From Bacteriovorax sp. (lineage in GTDB: Bacteria > Bdellovibrionota > Bacteriovoracia > Bacteriovoracales > Bacteriovoracaceae): a stretch of 64,000 nt of DNA. The notes beneath the pieces were generated by a model that did no database searches, was not told the origin of the DNA, and saw nothing but the letters and a program-made list of their open reading frames with translations. Shown here piece after piece: positions 19,979 to 30,345 of the stretch. Position numbers and translations under genes: made by a program. The number at the start of each line of letters is the position of its first letter. Position 1 is the first letter of the stretch. The stretch lies in NCBI GenBank assembly GCA_014378525.1, contig JACMNL010000132.1:1-64000 (forward strand), read 5' to 3'.

Positions 19979-20749
19979 ATGAAAAATACACTTTTAGTTT
20001 CGTGTTTAGTACTCCCGTTATTAGGGTCATGTGGTTATGACTTGAAATCGGAGATAACAAAAATTGAAGCGAAAGCAGTCATCATTAACAAATACGAAAA
20101 CGTCGCCCTAAAACTCGCCAAAGAAAATAGAGAACTGCATGCGCAGATAAAAAGGCTTGAGTTCGATATTCAAAAATTAAAACAAGACAATGCATTCAAG
20201 GCCGGTAAATCGGAAGAGCATGGTGAACCATCGGTTGCGAAAGCAGAACATGGTGAAGTGAAAGAAGGCCACGCACCAGCGCGCGCTATCGCCAGCATTA
20301 AAGCTGAGCCTCTTGTTGTAAAAAAAGATTTAGTAGAGTGGAAAACTTATAAGTGGTCTGCTGACGATATGATGAAAATTGCGGACAAAGAATTCAAAGC
20401 TAAAAACTTTGAAAAAGCAGCGCAGTTTTACAGCTCAATCGCTGTGTACTACCCGGAGTTCAAGCATTTTGATGATGAATTCTATTTCAAGGCAGGGATC
20501 TCATCTTACGAATCCGGTGTTCACCACGACTGGACACTAAAACATTTTGAAGCACTGATGGAAAAATACCCGACTTCGCAATACTACAGAAGCGCAAAAC
20601 TTTGGGTTGCACTGACTCACATGAAGTTAGGTGAGAAACAAAAATTTTTCGCGACAGTTGAAGAGTTCAGAAAAAAATACCGCAATACAAATGAATGGAA
20701 AATTTTAAGTTCTTATTATGAAAACATCGAAGAGAAAACAAATGAATAA
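19979..20749 (+). CDS. TPR-containing lipoprotein (BamD/YbgF-like)
   Basis: Lipobox 'LLGSC', coiled coil, then TPR-like 'ADKEFKAKNFEKAAQFYSSIAVYYPE'. Confidence 0.75.
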   Translation: MKNTLLVSCLVLPLLGSCGYDLKSEITKIEAKAVIINKYENVALKLAKENRELHAQIKRLEFDIQKLKQDNAFKAGKSEEHGEPSVAKAEHGEVKEGHAPARAIASIKAEPLVVKKDLVEWKTYKWSADDMMKIADKEFKAKNFEKAAQFYSSIAVYYPEFKHFDDEFYFKAGISSYESGVHHDWTLKHFEALMEKYPTSQYYRSAKLWVALTHMKLGEKQKFFATVEEFRKKYRNTNEWKILSSYYENIEEKTNE

Positions 20750-21824
20750 ATTTTTAGCAGCACTTGCAGTTTTAACATTACCAACTCTTTCTTTTGCGGC
20801 CGCATCTCAGTACGGGCGCATTGTTGATGTTAAGGGTAGTGGATTTATTTCTTATGAGGGAGCAACTCATGAGATGAAAAAAGGTGACATCATCAATAAC
20901 GGTTCTGAGCTCATCATCGAGCACTCGGGACAAGTGACGTTTACTGACAATGCTGACCACCGTTTCCATTTAGGAAATTCGTCGACAGTAGCTGTTGATA
21001 AAGGAATTGTTGAGCTAAGAAGCGGTGACGTCTGGGTTCAGTCAATCAACGCAACCGATGAAGCTGAGCTTACATCAGCGAACTCAAAAGTTACTTACAA
21101 AGGTGGAGAAGCGATTCTTTCGTACGATTCTGTAAAAGGTAAAACACAACTAATGGTGATCAATGGTCTTATGAAATTTTCCAACCTTCGTGCACCTGAA
21201 TTAAATTTAACAGTAGCGGAAGGAAATTTTACTTTCGTTGACCAAAAATTTGAAGAAGGTATGCCACGTGACCCGACTCCAGTAGGACAAAAAACTTACG
21301 GACAACTGGTTGCTATGTTCAAAGGTGTAGCACCAATGGACGCGCATTCTGCAGAGATTTTCAAAGATCATGGCGAAAAAGAAAAAGGGGCTAGAGGTAT
21401 TGCTTCTGTTCCTGAGAAAGCAGAGAAGGCAGAAAAAGCTGAAAAGGTTTCTGAACTTGAAGAGAAGTTAAAACAACCTGCGCACATGGCCGAAGTTGAA
21501 AAACATGAAGCAGCACCTGCTGAAAAAGCTGTTGTAAAAGTTGCTCACAAAAAGACGACACCTGTGGCCAACAAGTTAGTTGTAAAAATTTATGGATTAG
21601 TGGGATCAGAAACTAGTGCAACCACAGATATCTATGATACAACTGCCTTAGTAAAAACTGAAAGTACAAAAGGAACGCGAGCTCCAGCATCTGTACCGGA
21701 AACTGCTACACAAACGGTATTAGATCAGCCAGTTCCTAAAGACGGCGAATTGAAAACAAATCCAATTACGACACCACAATATAAAGAAAGCGATAAATTA
21801 ATTGATCAACTCAATAAGCTCTAA
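20742..21824 (+). CDS. FecR-domain secreted protein
   Basis: Signal peptide; 'GDIINNGSELIIEHSGQVTFTDNADHRFHLGNSSTVAVDKGIVELRSGDVWVQS'; start at ATG 20742. Confidence 0.75.
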   Translation: MNKFLAALAVLTLPTLSFAAASQYGRIVDVKGSGFISYEGATHEMKKGDIINNGSELIIEHSGQVTFTDNADHRFHLGNSSTVAVDKGIVELRSGDVWVQSINATDEAELTSANSKVTYKGGEAILSYDSVKGKTQLMVINGLMKFSNLRAPELNLTVAEGNFTFVDQKFEEGMPRDPTPVGQKTYGQLVAMFKGVAPMDAHSAEIFKDHGEKEKGARGIASVPEKAEKAEKAEKVSELEEKLKQPAHMAEVEKHEAAPAEKAVVKVAHKKTTPVANKLVVKIYGLVGSETSATTDIYDTTALVKTESTKGTRAPASVPETATQTVLDQPVPKDGELKTNPITTPQYKESDKLIDQLNKL

Positions 21825-21883
21825 GCTTGCCCCGTTGAACAACTAACACAATCTGCTTTTTTTTGAAAAAAGAGAGAGCAGCT

Positions 21884-23353
21884 ATGACTAAAGTCAAAGA
21901 ACAACTGGCCCTTACTTACGACGACGTTCTCATCAAACCTGCTTACTCTGAAAACCTGCCTTCGGAAACCAACACAACGGCGTTGTTCTCACGCAACATC
22001 GGCCTCAACATACCTATCGTTTCCGCTGCCATGGACACAGTGACCGAAGCACCTTCCGCTATCGTTTTAGCTGAAGAAGGCGGCATTGGTGTTATCCACA
22101 AAAACTTAACAGCATATAGACAGGCCGAAGAAGTTGAGAAAGTAAAAAAATTCGAAGCGGGAATGATTTTAAACCCCGTGAGCGTTGATGAAGAAACAAC
22201 ATTAAGTTACGTGATGGATTTAAAAAACCAGAAAAAGATCACCGGAGTTCTGGTTGTCGATAAAAATAAAAAACTGGTCGGAATTCTTACCAACCGCGAC
22301 CTGCAGCTGGAAACAAACTTCAACCAGAAAGTGAAAGACGTCATGACGACCAAAGAAAAACTCGTCACGGCCGATCCAAAAATTTCCGTTGATGATGCCA
22401 AAAAACTTTTACACAAACACAGAATTGAAAAACTTCCTTTAGTGAGCGGCGACGGTTCAATCCACGGCCTGATCACAGTAAAGGATATTTTAAAAACTAT
22501 TACTTTTCCCAATGCCAACAAAGATTCACTGGGACGCCTTCGCGTTGCCGCTGCCATCGGTGTCGGTGATAAAGAGTTTGAGCGTGCAAAAATTCTCGTT
22601 GAAGCTGGAGTTGATGCTCTTGTTGTCGATACAGCTCACGGACACTCTAAAGGTGTTATCGAAATGGTGAGACTACTTAAAAAAACTTTTCCTAACCTCG
22701 ATGTTGTCGCAGGAAATGTGGCGACAGCAAAGGCCTGCAAAGATTTAATCGATGCTGGTGTCGACGGTGTAAAAGTCGGAATCGGTCCCGGATCAATCTG
22801 TACAACGAGAGTTGTGGCAGGGATTGGGGTTCCTCAATTTTCGGCAGTATTAGAATGTGCAGAGTATTGCAGAAAAGCAGGCATTCCCTTAATCGCCGAC
22901 GGTGGTATAAAATTATCAGGTGACGTTGTAAAAGCATTAGCTGCTGGCGCCAACTCTGTCATGATCGGATCATTATTCGCCGGTACTGATGAAGCTCCAG
23001 GTGAAATGGTTCTTTATCAGGGACGCGCTTATAAAGTTTACCGCGGAATGGGATCAATGGGAGCGATGACTCTCGGATCAAAAGACAGATACGGGCAGGC
23101 GAGTGTTGAAGATATTGGTAAATTAGTTCCGGAAGGAATTGAAGGCCAGGTTCCTTATAGAGGATCTCTTTCAACAAATATCTATCAACTTGTCGGTGGT
23201 CTGAGATCGGGAATGGGGTACGTGGGAGCAAAAAATCTTTCTGAGCTGTATGAAAAATCTGAGTTCATCACGATTTCATCGGCCTCACTGAAAGAAAGTC
23301 ATCCCCATGACATTTTCGTAACGAAAGAAGCACCTAACTATCGAATGAGTTAA
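21884..23353 (+). CDS. guaB: IMP dehydrogenase
   Basis: '[14 protein letters not shown]', 2 CBS domains, '[20 protein letters not shown]'; start at ATG 21884. Confidence 0.98.
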   Translation: MTKVKEQLALTYDDVLIKPAYSENLPSETNTTALFSRNIGLNIPIVSAAMDTVTEAPSAIVLAEEGGIGVIHKNLTAYRQAEEVEKVKKFEAGMILNPVSVDEETTLSYVMDLKNQKKITGVLVVDKNKKLVGILTNRDLQLETNFNQKVKDVMTTKEKLVTADPKISVDDAKKLLHKHRIEKLPLVSGDGSIHGLITVKDILKTITFPNANKDSLGRLRVAAAIGVGDKEFERAKILVEAGVDALVVDTAHGHSKGVIEMVRLLKKTFPNLDVVAGNVATAKACKDLIDAGVDGVKVGIGPGSICTTRVVAGIGVPQFSAVLECAEYCRKAGIPLIADGGIKLSGDVVKALAAGANSVMIGSLFAGTDEAPGEMVLYQGRAYKVYRGMGSMGAMTLGSKDRYGQASVEDIGKLVPEGIEGQVPYRGSLSTNIYQLVGGLRSGMGYVGAKNLSELYEKSEFITISSASLKESHPHDIFVTKEAPNYRMS

Positions 23354-23356
23354 TTA

Positions 23357-24916
23357 ATGAAAAAGAATTTTGCAAAAAAAATATGGATCATCGACTTTGG
23401 ATCCCAGTACACTCAATTAATCACGAGAAAAACCAGAGAGCTTGGTTACTCAAGTGAGATTATCTCCCTCGATGAATGCCATAAGCGCTTCACCGAAGGA
23501 TCTCTTCCTGAATGCCTGGTTTTATCCGGCGGCCCTCAATCAGTTTTCGAAGACACTTTCGATTACAGTTTCATTTTCAAAAACGCCAAACTTCCGGTGC
23601 TGGGTATCTGTTACGGAATGCAGCTGCTTGGAAAATATTTCGGCGGTGTCGTAGAAAAAGGAATCATCGGCGAGTACGGAAACGCTGACATCCATTTCAC
23701 AAACAATTTTAAAATCCCGTCGACTCCCACAAACATGAGCGTGTGGATGAGCCACTCGGATCACGTTAGCAAAGTACCTGCTGATTTTGATGTCATCATG
23801 GAGAGTTCGAATAAACTTGTCTCTGGTATCAGACACCAGAAACTTCCGATCATGGGACTGCAGTTTCATCCGGAAGTGGAACATTCTAAACACGGAAAAT
23901 CGATTCTCAATTATTTTTATGCAAAGGTAGCGAACCTTACAAAAGACTGGAACGCCAGCGAGATGCTTGAAGAAGCGTTCGACATGGTAAAGGAAGTCGG
24001 CGATAAAAAAGTTCTGTGCGCTTTTTCCGGTGGAGTGGACTCTCTGGTGGCCGCGACGTTAAGTCACAAAATTTTAGGTGATAACCTTCACTGCTTTTTT
24101 GTCGACAATGGTCTGCTTCGTACGCAGGACTACATTCACATTGAAAAACTAAAAAAGAATACAACACTTAACATCGAAGTGATCGACGCCAAAGATGATT
24201 TTCTCAATGCACTGAAAGGTCAAAGCGACCCGGAAGTGAAAAGAAAAACCATCGGGAAAATGTTCATTGAAATTTTCGAAAAGAAAGTTAAAGAATACGA
24301 AACAAGTCACAAAATTCATTTTGAGTATTTGTTACAAGGTACTTTGTACCCTGACGTCATCGAGTCTTCTCCCCACATCAACGGTGGAAAGTCCGTGACG
24401 ATTAAATCTCACCACAACGTTGGTGGATTACCAGAGCGAATGAAATTAAAACTTCTGGAACCGCTTCGCCACTTATTTAAAGATGAAGTGCGTGAGATGG
24501 GAATGTCGCTTAATTTAAAACGCGACTGGGTTTACCGCCATCCGTTTCCAGGACCTGGTCTTGGCGTTCGAATTCTCGGAGAGATTACTCCCAAAGCTAT
24601 CAAAGCATGTCAGGACTCTGATCAGATCCTTTACGAAGAACTGATGGAAGCAAAACTATACCATTCAACATGGCAGGCCTTTACCGTTTTCCTTCCGGTG
24701 CAGACTGTAGGAGTGAAAGGTGACGGGCGTGCTTATGAAAATGTTATCTGTCTTCGTATGGTCAATTCGAGTGATGGTATGACGGCCAACTGGTCACACT
24801 TTCCACATGAATTTCTGGAAGTTGTATCGAGAAGAATCACGAATGAAGTTGCGGGGATCACGCGCGTAGTTTACGATATTACATCTAAACCTCCAGGGAC
24901 AATTGAATGGGAGTAA
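23357..24916 (+). CDS. guaA: GMP synthase (glutamine-hydrolysing)
   Basis: 'IWIIDFGSQYTQLITRKTRELG', 'LCAFSGGVDSLVAATLSHK', C-terminal 'KPPGTIEWE'. Confidence 0.98.
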   Translation: MKKNFAKKIWIIDFGSQYTQLITRKTRELGYSSEIISLDECHKRFTEGSLPECLVLSGGPQSVFEDTFDYSFIFKNAKLPVLGICYGMQLLGKYFGGVVEKGIIGEYGNADIHFTNNFKIPSTPTNMSVWMSHSDHVSKVPADFDVIMESSNKLVSGIRHQKLPIMGLQFHPEVEHSKHGKSILNYFYAKVANLTKDWNASEMLEEAFDMVKEVGDKKVLCAFSGGVDSLVAATLSHKILGDNLHCFFVDNGLLRTQDYIHIEKLKKNTTLNIEVIDAKDDFLNALKGQSDPEVKRKTIGKMFIEIFEKKVKEYETSHKIHFEYLLQGTLYPDVIESSPHINGGKSVTIKSHHNVGGLPERMKLKLLEPLRHLFKDEVREMGMSLNLKRDWVYRHPFPGPGLGVRILGEITPKAIKACQDSDQILYEELMEAKLYHSTWQAFTVFLPVQTVGVKGDGRAYENVICLRMVNSSDGMTANWSHFPHEFLEVVSRRITNEVAGITRVVYDITSKPPGTIEWE

Positions 24917-25377
24917 ATTTTTATTCCCGCCATGGGATGCTGCTTTTAGGGTGTATTGAAATTTACATCGGGCTTTTTCTATTCATCTCCAATGTGTTTA
25001 TAGAAAAATACGGAATCAGAAGAAATAAAATTCCTGAAATGCGATCTAAATTTCTGGATCTGCCAATTGCACTTAAAGGCCTGTTGATCACAGCACTATC
25101 ACTTTTTGTTTTCAGCTTGATGCTGCTGGTACTTTATCTTGATTTACCTGAAAGTGAATCACTGAAGAGAACAATGACCTGGCCACTGGTGATTCTTGGT
25201 GCCAGTGCTTTTTTATACAACTCTTTAACCGACAGTAAAAAAGCAGAAGCGGGTGCAAAAAAATCTGCACTAATCACTCATCTTATAAAAAATAAAACTT
25301 TCTATAAAAATTTCATCGGAACAATCTTCTGCGGAATTTTTGTCATCGTTGGATTCAAAACCATCTTTTCAAGCTAG
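24907..25377 (+). CDS. Small integral membrane protein, unknown function
   Basis: Four hydrophobic segments; overlaps guaA by 10 nt. Confidence 0.55.
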   Translation: MGVNFYSRHGMLLLGCIEIYIGLFLFISNVFIEKYGIRRNKIPEMRSKFLDLPIALKGLLITALSLFVFSLMLLVLYLDLPESESLKRTMTWPLVILGASAFLYNSLTDSKKAEAGAKKSALITHLIKNKTFYKNFIGTIFCGIFVIVGFKTIFSS

Positions 25378-26288
25378 AGACAGATTTTTTCCAGTTCTTT
25401 CTCAGGATACCCTGTGTATTTTTTCATACCGATATCTTCCAGTTTAAGATTGCGTGCCTTTCTGATTTGCTGAAGAATTTCGGAACCCCATTTACCAGCG
25501 ATGGCCGGATCATCAATGTACACCTGATCTTTTGAAGCTTCTGTAAGTGAAATAAACTCTACGCCGTGTGCTCTGTAGTTTTTGATTAAGTCAGACAGCA
25601 TTTCTGCATCAAATGCACCGATATGAAGCAATAGAATATGAGGTATATCTCTTTTTAAAAGTTTGTGTGACATAAGTGCCGCTTCTTCAAGTTTTGCAAC
25701 AGCATTGTCCTGATAAGTCTTTTTAAGCCACTCAATAGATTTCTGGTCTTTTTTATCAGCACATCTGGCGTAAGGATTATTCCACGACCAGTCTTCAAAA
25801 TCGACACTGACCTGGGCAATTTGATACTTATTTTCTGCCAGGAATTTTCTGATATTATTTCTTTTTTCCATATCAGGACCTTCTCGAAGGTAAGGGTAAC
25901 GAAAGAATTTAAAATTCATTTTCCCGTTCAGCTCACTTAACATCTCTTCATCGGCCCTAATATCTTTTTGAAAATCTATAGCAGAATTCGTATTGAGATC
26001 CATATGTGTGTAAGTGTGATTCCCCAATGGAAAACCTTCTTTTACCCATAAATTTAAAACTTCTTTTGTAAGAGGCTCATCTTTAACTTTTGCGGCATTG
26101 ATAAAGCCATACACTTCTGGAATTTTTTCTTTTTTTAAAACAGCGAGCATCTTTTTTGCAACATCTATTCTGCTTACACCTGCAGGCAGTTGCCCATGAT
26201 TGGGAAGATCATCAATGGTAATGGCCAGCTTGATTTTTGCCTGAGCTGTAAATGATAGAGTAAAAAATACTATCGTTAAAAATTTCAT
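25374..26288 (-). CDS. Secreted polysaccharide (NodB-type) deacetylase
   Basis: 'AITIDDLPNHGQLP', 'GNHTYTHMDLN', 'FFRYPYLREG'. Confidence 0.9.
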   Translation of the reverse strand: MKFLTIVFFTLSFTAQAKIKLAITIDDLPNHGQLPAGVSRIDVAKKMLAVLKKEKIPEVYGFINAAKVKDEPLTKEVLNLWVKEGFPLGNHTYTHMDLNTNSAIDFQKDIRADEEMLSELNGKMNFKFFRYPYLREGPDMEKRNNIRKFLAENKYQIAQVSVDFEDWSWNNPYARCADKKDQKSIEWLKKTYQDNAVAKLEEAALMSHKLLKRDIPHILLLHIGAFDAEMLSDLIKNYRAHGVEFISLTEASKDQVYIDDPAIAGKWGSEILQQIRKARNLKLEDIGMKKYTGYPEKELEKICL

Positions 26289-26289
26289 A

Positions 26290-28578
26290 TTATTCCATAT
26301 CGTATCTTGTTAAGTCCAGGTATCCAAAGTCCGTCGGACTCTCTCGCTTAAAATTTGCATTCAATTCATCATACACGGCCCAGAAACGATCTGACACTCT
26401 TGAAACCGCAAACTCTTTTACAACTTTTGCATAATCTTCTTTCGTGTGAATTTTGAAAACTCTATTTTTAAAATCCTGTAGTTTCTCGCTTTCAACCACG
26501 AAAAACTTATTCGGATAAAAGCTAAAATATCCGGGGAAAATCGTAAGATTATCTTCCTTCGGTGCTAATCGCAGCGACTCGGTTAAGATCCAAGAAATAT
26601 TTTCATGCTCACGGTTTTTAATAATTGTGAAAACTTCACCCGGTTTTTCTTTATGCTTAACTAGTAAGTATGAATTCTCTGGAAAGAAATTCGGAAAACG
26701 TCTGTTCCCTGTGGCCTTAACCGAGACCAGTTCTCTTAAGACTTCTGCATCTTTTGTCAGAGCAAATTTTTTCTTCTGGGCAGTCGTGAGTGAAATGTTT
26801 TTCCAGTTTAATGTATCCGGCGCAGTTTTCGCCATCGGTTTTAAATTATTCAAAACCTGCTCAACGAATTCCTGTTTGGCATTTCTAGGATCTTTATACT
26901 TCATCGCAGTCGGCTGATTCACATCGACCAGCGGAAACATGTACTTCATTTTCGCTTCTGTTAATAGGCCTTTATACCACGATTTACGCAGAGGAATGCG
27001 CGATTCTGGAGGAAGAAACGATAAAAAAATTTCTTCAGCTTCCATACGGATCATATCCATATAAATTCTTGTGAGCGTCTGATGAGAAACATTTCCGTAC
27101 ACATCGAAATTCACGACCAGGTTATAAACGAGTCTTTCCATCAAAGCATAGTCGAGAAAAAAAAGTGTTTTCGGCAGATCACCCTTAAATCCCTGCATAA
27201 CAACAGCATTGTCGTTATGACGGAAAATTGTAAGTGATGCATTCGGATTTTCTCCGTTTCCATCCCACAGGTCAGTGATGGCGTAACCCTGAGGTTTTAA
27301 TTTGTGAGTCCATTCGGCACGAAGTTTTCTATAACTTTCACGGTACAGAACAATTTGTTTTGTCAGAGCGTAGCTCGCCGAAAGTTTTATGTCACTTCCC
27401 CAAACCCCGGGAAGAATTAAAAGATCTTTTGCCTTTAATTCATACTCTTTCGATTTAACCATAGTGTCTGAATCTGGATTGATAAACATGACATAAAACT
27501 GCTCCTGAATCGAATTTACCGCCTGACTTCCGTTACAAACCGGCCCTTTAATAAATGTGCTCACAATAAAATGCGAGTTATCCAGCATAAACTGGTAGCG
27601 CGACTTAACCGGTATATCAGAAAAAGCAACGAATGGATTTTCAGAAACGCCGGCCGAGTAAGATGCCTCTTTGGAAACTTTCCATTTTTCTTCAAAAAAA
27701 ACATGTTTCCATCTGTTCATGACTTTGTTGCTGAATTCAAAAGGTAAATGAGTTTTAGCAACAATCGTTGTATCGAGATACTTTAAGCAGTAGTAAAAAT
27801 CTCTGGTTTCAGGGTTATCGTTGGGTCTTCTCGTCGCAATCTCATCAATACCTGCATCACATTTATTTTTTGATCTCACAAGACGGAAAAAAGTTTCGGG
27901 AGCTTCAGGAAAATAAATATGCGCTAAAAATAAATGTTCATAGATATAGCGGGAGACGAGTTTTTCTTCAGCACTTTTTTCGTTAAAAAAATTATTCCAT
28001 TCTTTAACTATAGATTTTAATCTGGCCGGGGCCTCTTTCTCCATCGAGCCGGGAGCACCGTTGCCAATCCAAACGCCCAACGTTGTTCTTTGTTCTTCCG
28101 TAATCGGAGGAAGGGCGTAAGGCATCTTTAAATCAGAACTCGTTTTAAAAAGAGTTTTTAAAACTTGCGCATCATCGATGCATGAAATACTTTCTTCGAC
28201 TTTTTTAAAGGGAATATCCATTTGTGTCAGTGGTTTTGTTCCCAACATCTGGAATAAAATATTATCTTCAAGTTTTCTCGACTGATTGATGTCGTAGAAG
28301 CCAAGTCGTCTCCATTGTTTGATATCGGTCGCATCGATACCAGGACGGGTAGGATGAACACTATCTATTCTTGTTCCGTTATAAACATTTTCGTGTTTAC
28401 CTCCGCGCTCAAAATTTTCGTAGTTCTGCAAATTGACCTGGCATGGCCCGTTCAAACAACTGTGGCAGGCGATGCAGCGGTTATCGAAAATAGGTTTGAT
28501 TTTTTCGCGGTATTCGTCAGCGCGAACCGCACTAAATGAAATGAGAGTAAAAGCAAAAAGCATTTTTATATAGTTCAT
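26290..28578 (-). CDS. cti: Fatty acid cis/trans isomerase
   Basis: Signal peptide, c-type haem motif 'CIACH' and Cti-like body. Confidence 0.85.
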   Translation of the reverse strand: MNYIKMLFAFTLISFSAVRADEYREKIKPIFDNRCIACHSCLNGPCQVNLQNYENFERGGKHENVYNGTRIDSVHPTRPGIDATDIKQWRRLGFYDINQSRKLEDNILFQMLGTKPLTQMDIPFKKVEESISCIDDAQVLKTLFKTSSDLKMPYALPPITEEQRTTLGVWIGNGAPGSMEKEAPARLKSIVKEWNNFFNEKSAEEKLVSRYIYEHLFLAHIYFPEAPETFFRLVRSKNKCDAGIDEIATRRPNDNPETRDFYYCLKYLDTTIVAKTHLPFEFSNKVMNRWKHVFFEEKWKVSKEASYSAGVSENPFVAFSDIPVKSRYQFMLDNSHFIVSTFIKGPVCNGSQAVNSIQEQFYVMFINPDSDTMVKSKEYELKAKDLLILPGVWGSDIKLSASYALTKQIVLYRESYRKLRAEWTHKLKPQGYAITDLWDGNGENPNASLTIFRHNDNAVVMQGFKGDLPKTLFFLDYALMERLVYNLVVNFDVYGNVSHQTLTRIYMDMIRMEAEEIFLSFLPPESRIPLRKSWYKGLLTEAKMKYMFPLVDVNQPTAMKYKDPRNAKQEFVEQVLNNLKPMAKTAPDTLNWKNISLTTAQKKKFALTKDAEVLRELVSVKATGNRRFPNFFPENSYLLVKHKEKPGEVFTIIKNREHENISWILTESLRLAPKEDNLTIFPGYFSFYPNKFFVVESEKLQDFKNRVFKIHTKEDYAKVVKEFAVSRVSDRFWAVYDELNANFKRESPTDFGYLDLTRYDME

Positions 28579-28626
28579 GAATTATCCTTATGGATAAATC
28601 ATAGGGGATAATTGTGATTAATCAAC

Positions 28627-29532
28627 CTAATCGAACAGAGAAAGTTGAGGTTTAGTCGACTCTTTCGCCGAAATAATCTCTCTCGTTTCATGAAGAAGCA
28701 CTTCACGCTTGGAAAATGAATCCTTAAACGTCTCAATAACAAAAAAACTCATCTCAGGGTACTTGCGCTTTAGATCTCTCATCTCTTCAGTGATAAGCTC
28801 AACGTTCTTGTGATCGTCATCACTCATCCCAAAACGGTGAAAGGGAGAATAACCGTATTGCTCAATTGCTTTTTCGACACTCGCTCTGATTGCATGTTTT
28901 TTTAACTCAGCAACACTTTGCTTGAAGTGAATATCACCCAGATCTTTTCTGACTTCAGGATTCGATACCGGATAAATTGAATGATAATTCGGAGTGTGCG
29001 GCAGATATCCTGCTCTCACCATCTGATCTACACCTTCAATAATTGTCGACGGGTGATGGCCGCGTGCCGTGATTAACGATACAGGACGGTGGTTATAAGT
29101 CGCATGGTAAAAATACTCCCACGAAGGAGCTTTCCAGTGCGTATCAAGTTCTTTAAGTGCCTTTAAAACGTCTTCAACGAAGCCCTGCTTTTTTCCGGCC
29201 TTTACTTCCAGCGGATGTAAATCTTTATCGCGGAAATGTCTGAACGATCCGTTGGCGTCATTGAAGTCCATGTAGTAGTCGGCGAACCGGCCGGAGATAC
29301 CGATGTTTTTATTTTCGTGAGCGAACTCACCTGAAGAGAGAGCAATTTCTGCGTTGGTTTTTTTATTGAAGATAATTATAGGAGTTGAAAGAAAAGCGAC
29401 GTTGTCATCGAAGTCGAAAAAATAAAAAGACCTTCCACCCAAGTGAAAATTGCGGTCACTCTCACGGGGAACATCAAACTGAAAACTCAGCTGCCCAGGA
29501 AGAATATCGTTTTTTGTGCTTTTTCTTTTCAT
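28627..29532 (-). CDS. HAD-like protein with C-terminal QLSLFD
   Basis: 'FYFFDFDDNVAFL', 'VSLITARGHHPSTIIEG', 'RFGMSDDDHKNVELI' fit HAD motifs; C-terminus KPQLSLFD. Confidence 0.7.
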   Translation of the reverse strand: MKRKSTKNDILPGQLSFQFDVPRESDRNFHLGGRSFYFFDFDDNVAFLSTPIIIFNKKTNAEIALSSGEFAHENKNIGISGRFADYYMDFNDANGSFRHFRDKDLHPLEVKAGKKQGFVEDVLKALKELDTHWKAPSWEYFYHATYNHRPVSLITARGHHPSTIIEGVDQMVRAGYLPHTPNYHSIYPVSNPEVRKDLGDIHFKQSVAELKKHAIRASVEKAIEQYGYSPFHRFGMSDDDHKNVELITEEMRDLKRKYPEMSFFVIETFKDSFSKREVLLHETREIISAKESTKPQLSLFD

Positions 29533-29547
29533 GTGCTTAATCTTTTA

Positions 29548-30180
29548 TTACATGTCCGTTATCATTCTTGTCAAATCGATCAGAGTTGCAGGGTAATCAG
29601 CTTTATTTATTTTCTCACCGTTTTTCTTCTTGTACTGAATGAAATCTGTCAGACAGAGTGCTCTTACGGAAGTTGGTCTTCCCGCATCTTTTGCACAGCT
29701 TTCATACATTACTGCCGCAACTTTTTCATACGACTCGTGAACTTTTAAAACTTCTTTTAACAACCCTAAATCTTTTCCTGCCTGCATAACCGGAGCAGGA
29801 GTGCGATGAAGAGCTGCCGGTGGAAGTTTTTTGATATCAGAAAGCTTCGGAAGTTTTAATTCAGTTTCTCTCACAAGTGCAGCGAACTGTTCTTCCGTCA
29901 TTTCATTTATTTCTTTTTCGGTATACTGACGCTCACGAACCAGTAAATCACTGTCCTCGAAATCCTTTCTTTCCGTCATTTCTTCCTGTTTCTGGATGTT
30001 GCCGGCGATGATTGCTTTTAAGCCGCGGGGCTTATTTTCGCTGGTATTTTCACTCGTCAACTGACTTTTCATATCATCTGAGCGCACGTGTTTTTTCCCT
30101 CTCAAAAATAACGTTCCCAGTAACACCAGTGTTGCTACCGCAAGAACGATGGTTGAGGGCCTATTACCTTGAAGTTTCAT
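29548..30180 (-). CDS. Membrane-anchored hypothetical protein
   Basis: Single N-terminal TM, otherwise soluble. Confidence 0.5.
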   Translation of the reverse strand: MKLQGNRPSTIVLAVATLVLLGTLFLRGKKHVRSDDMKSQLTSENTSENKPRGLKAIIAGNIQKQEEMTERKDFEDSDLLVRERQYTEKEINEMTEEQFAALVRETELKLPKLSDIKKLPPAALHRTPAPVMQAGKDLGLLKEVLKVHESYEKVAAVMYESCAKDAGRPTSVRALCLTDFIQYKKKNGEKINKADYPATLIDLTRMITDM

Positions 30181-30345
30181 TGGGACTCCATTAAAATTAT
30201 CGAGATGAGGTAGTTTACGCTAAAAGTCAGTTTCACTCAATCGCACTCCCCAAAAGTGTGTAAAAAATGCCTCAAAATCTGCTTACAATACGTGCTTAAA
30301 ATGCTTAAATTTATAGATACACACACCACTTTCAGGAGACGGGAT

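Noticed and set aside
21411-21449. Short 9-bp tandem repeat coding EKAEKAEKAEK in the FecR-domain protein
   Set aside because: Simple Lys/Glu/Ala linker; not a CRISPR or mobile-element repeat.
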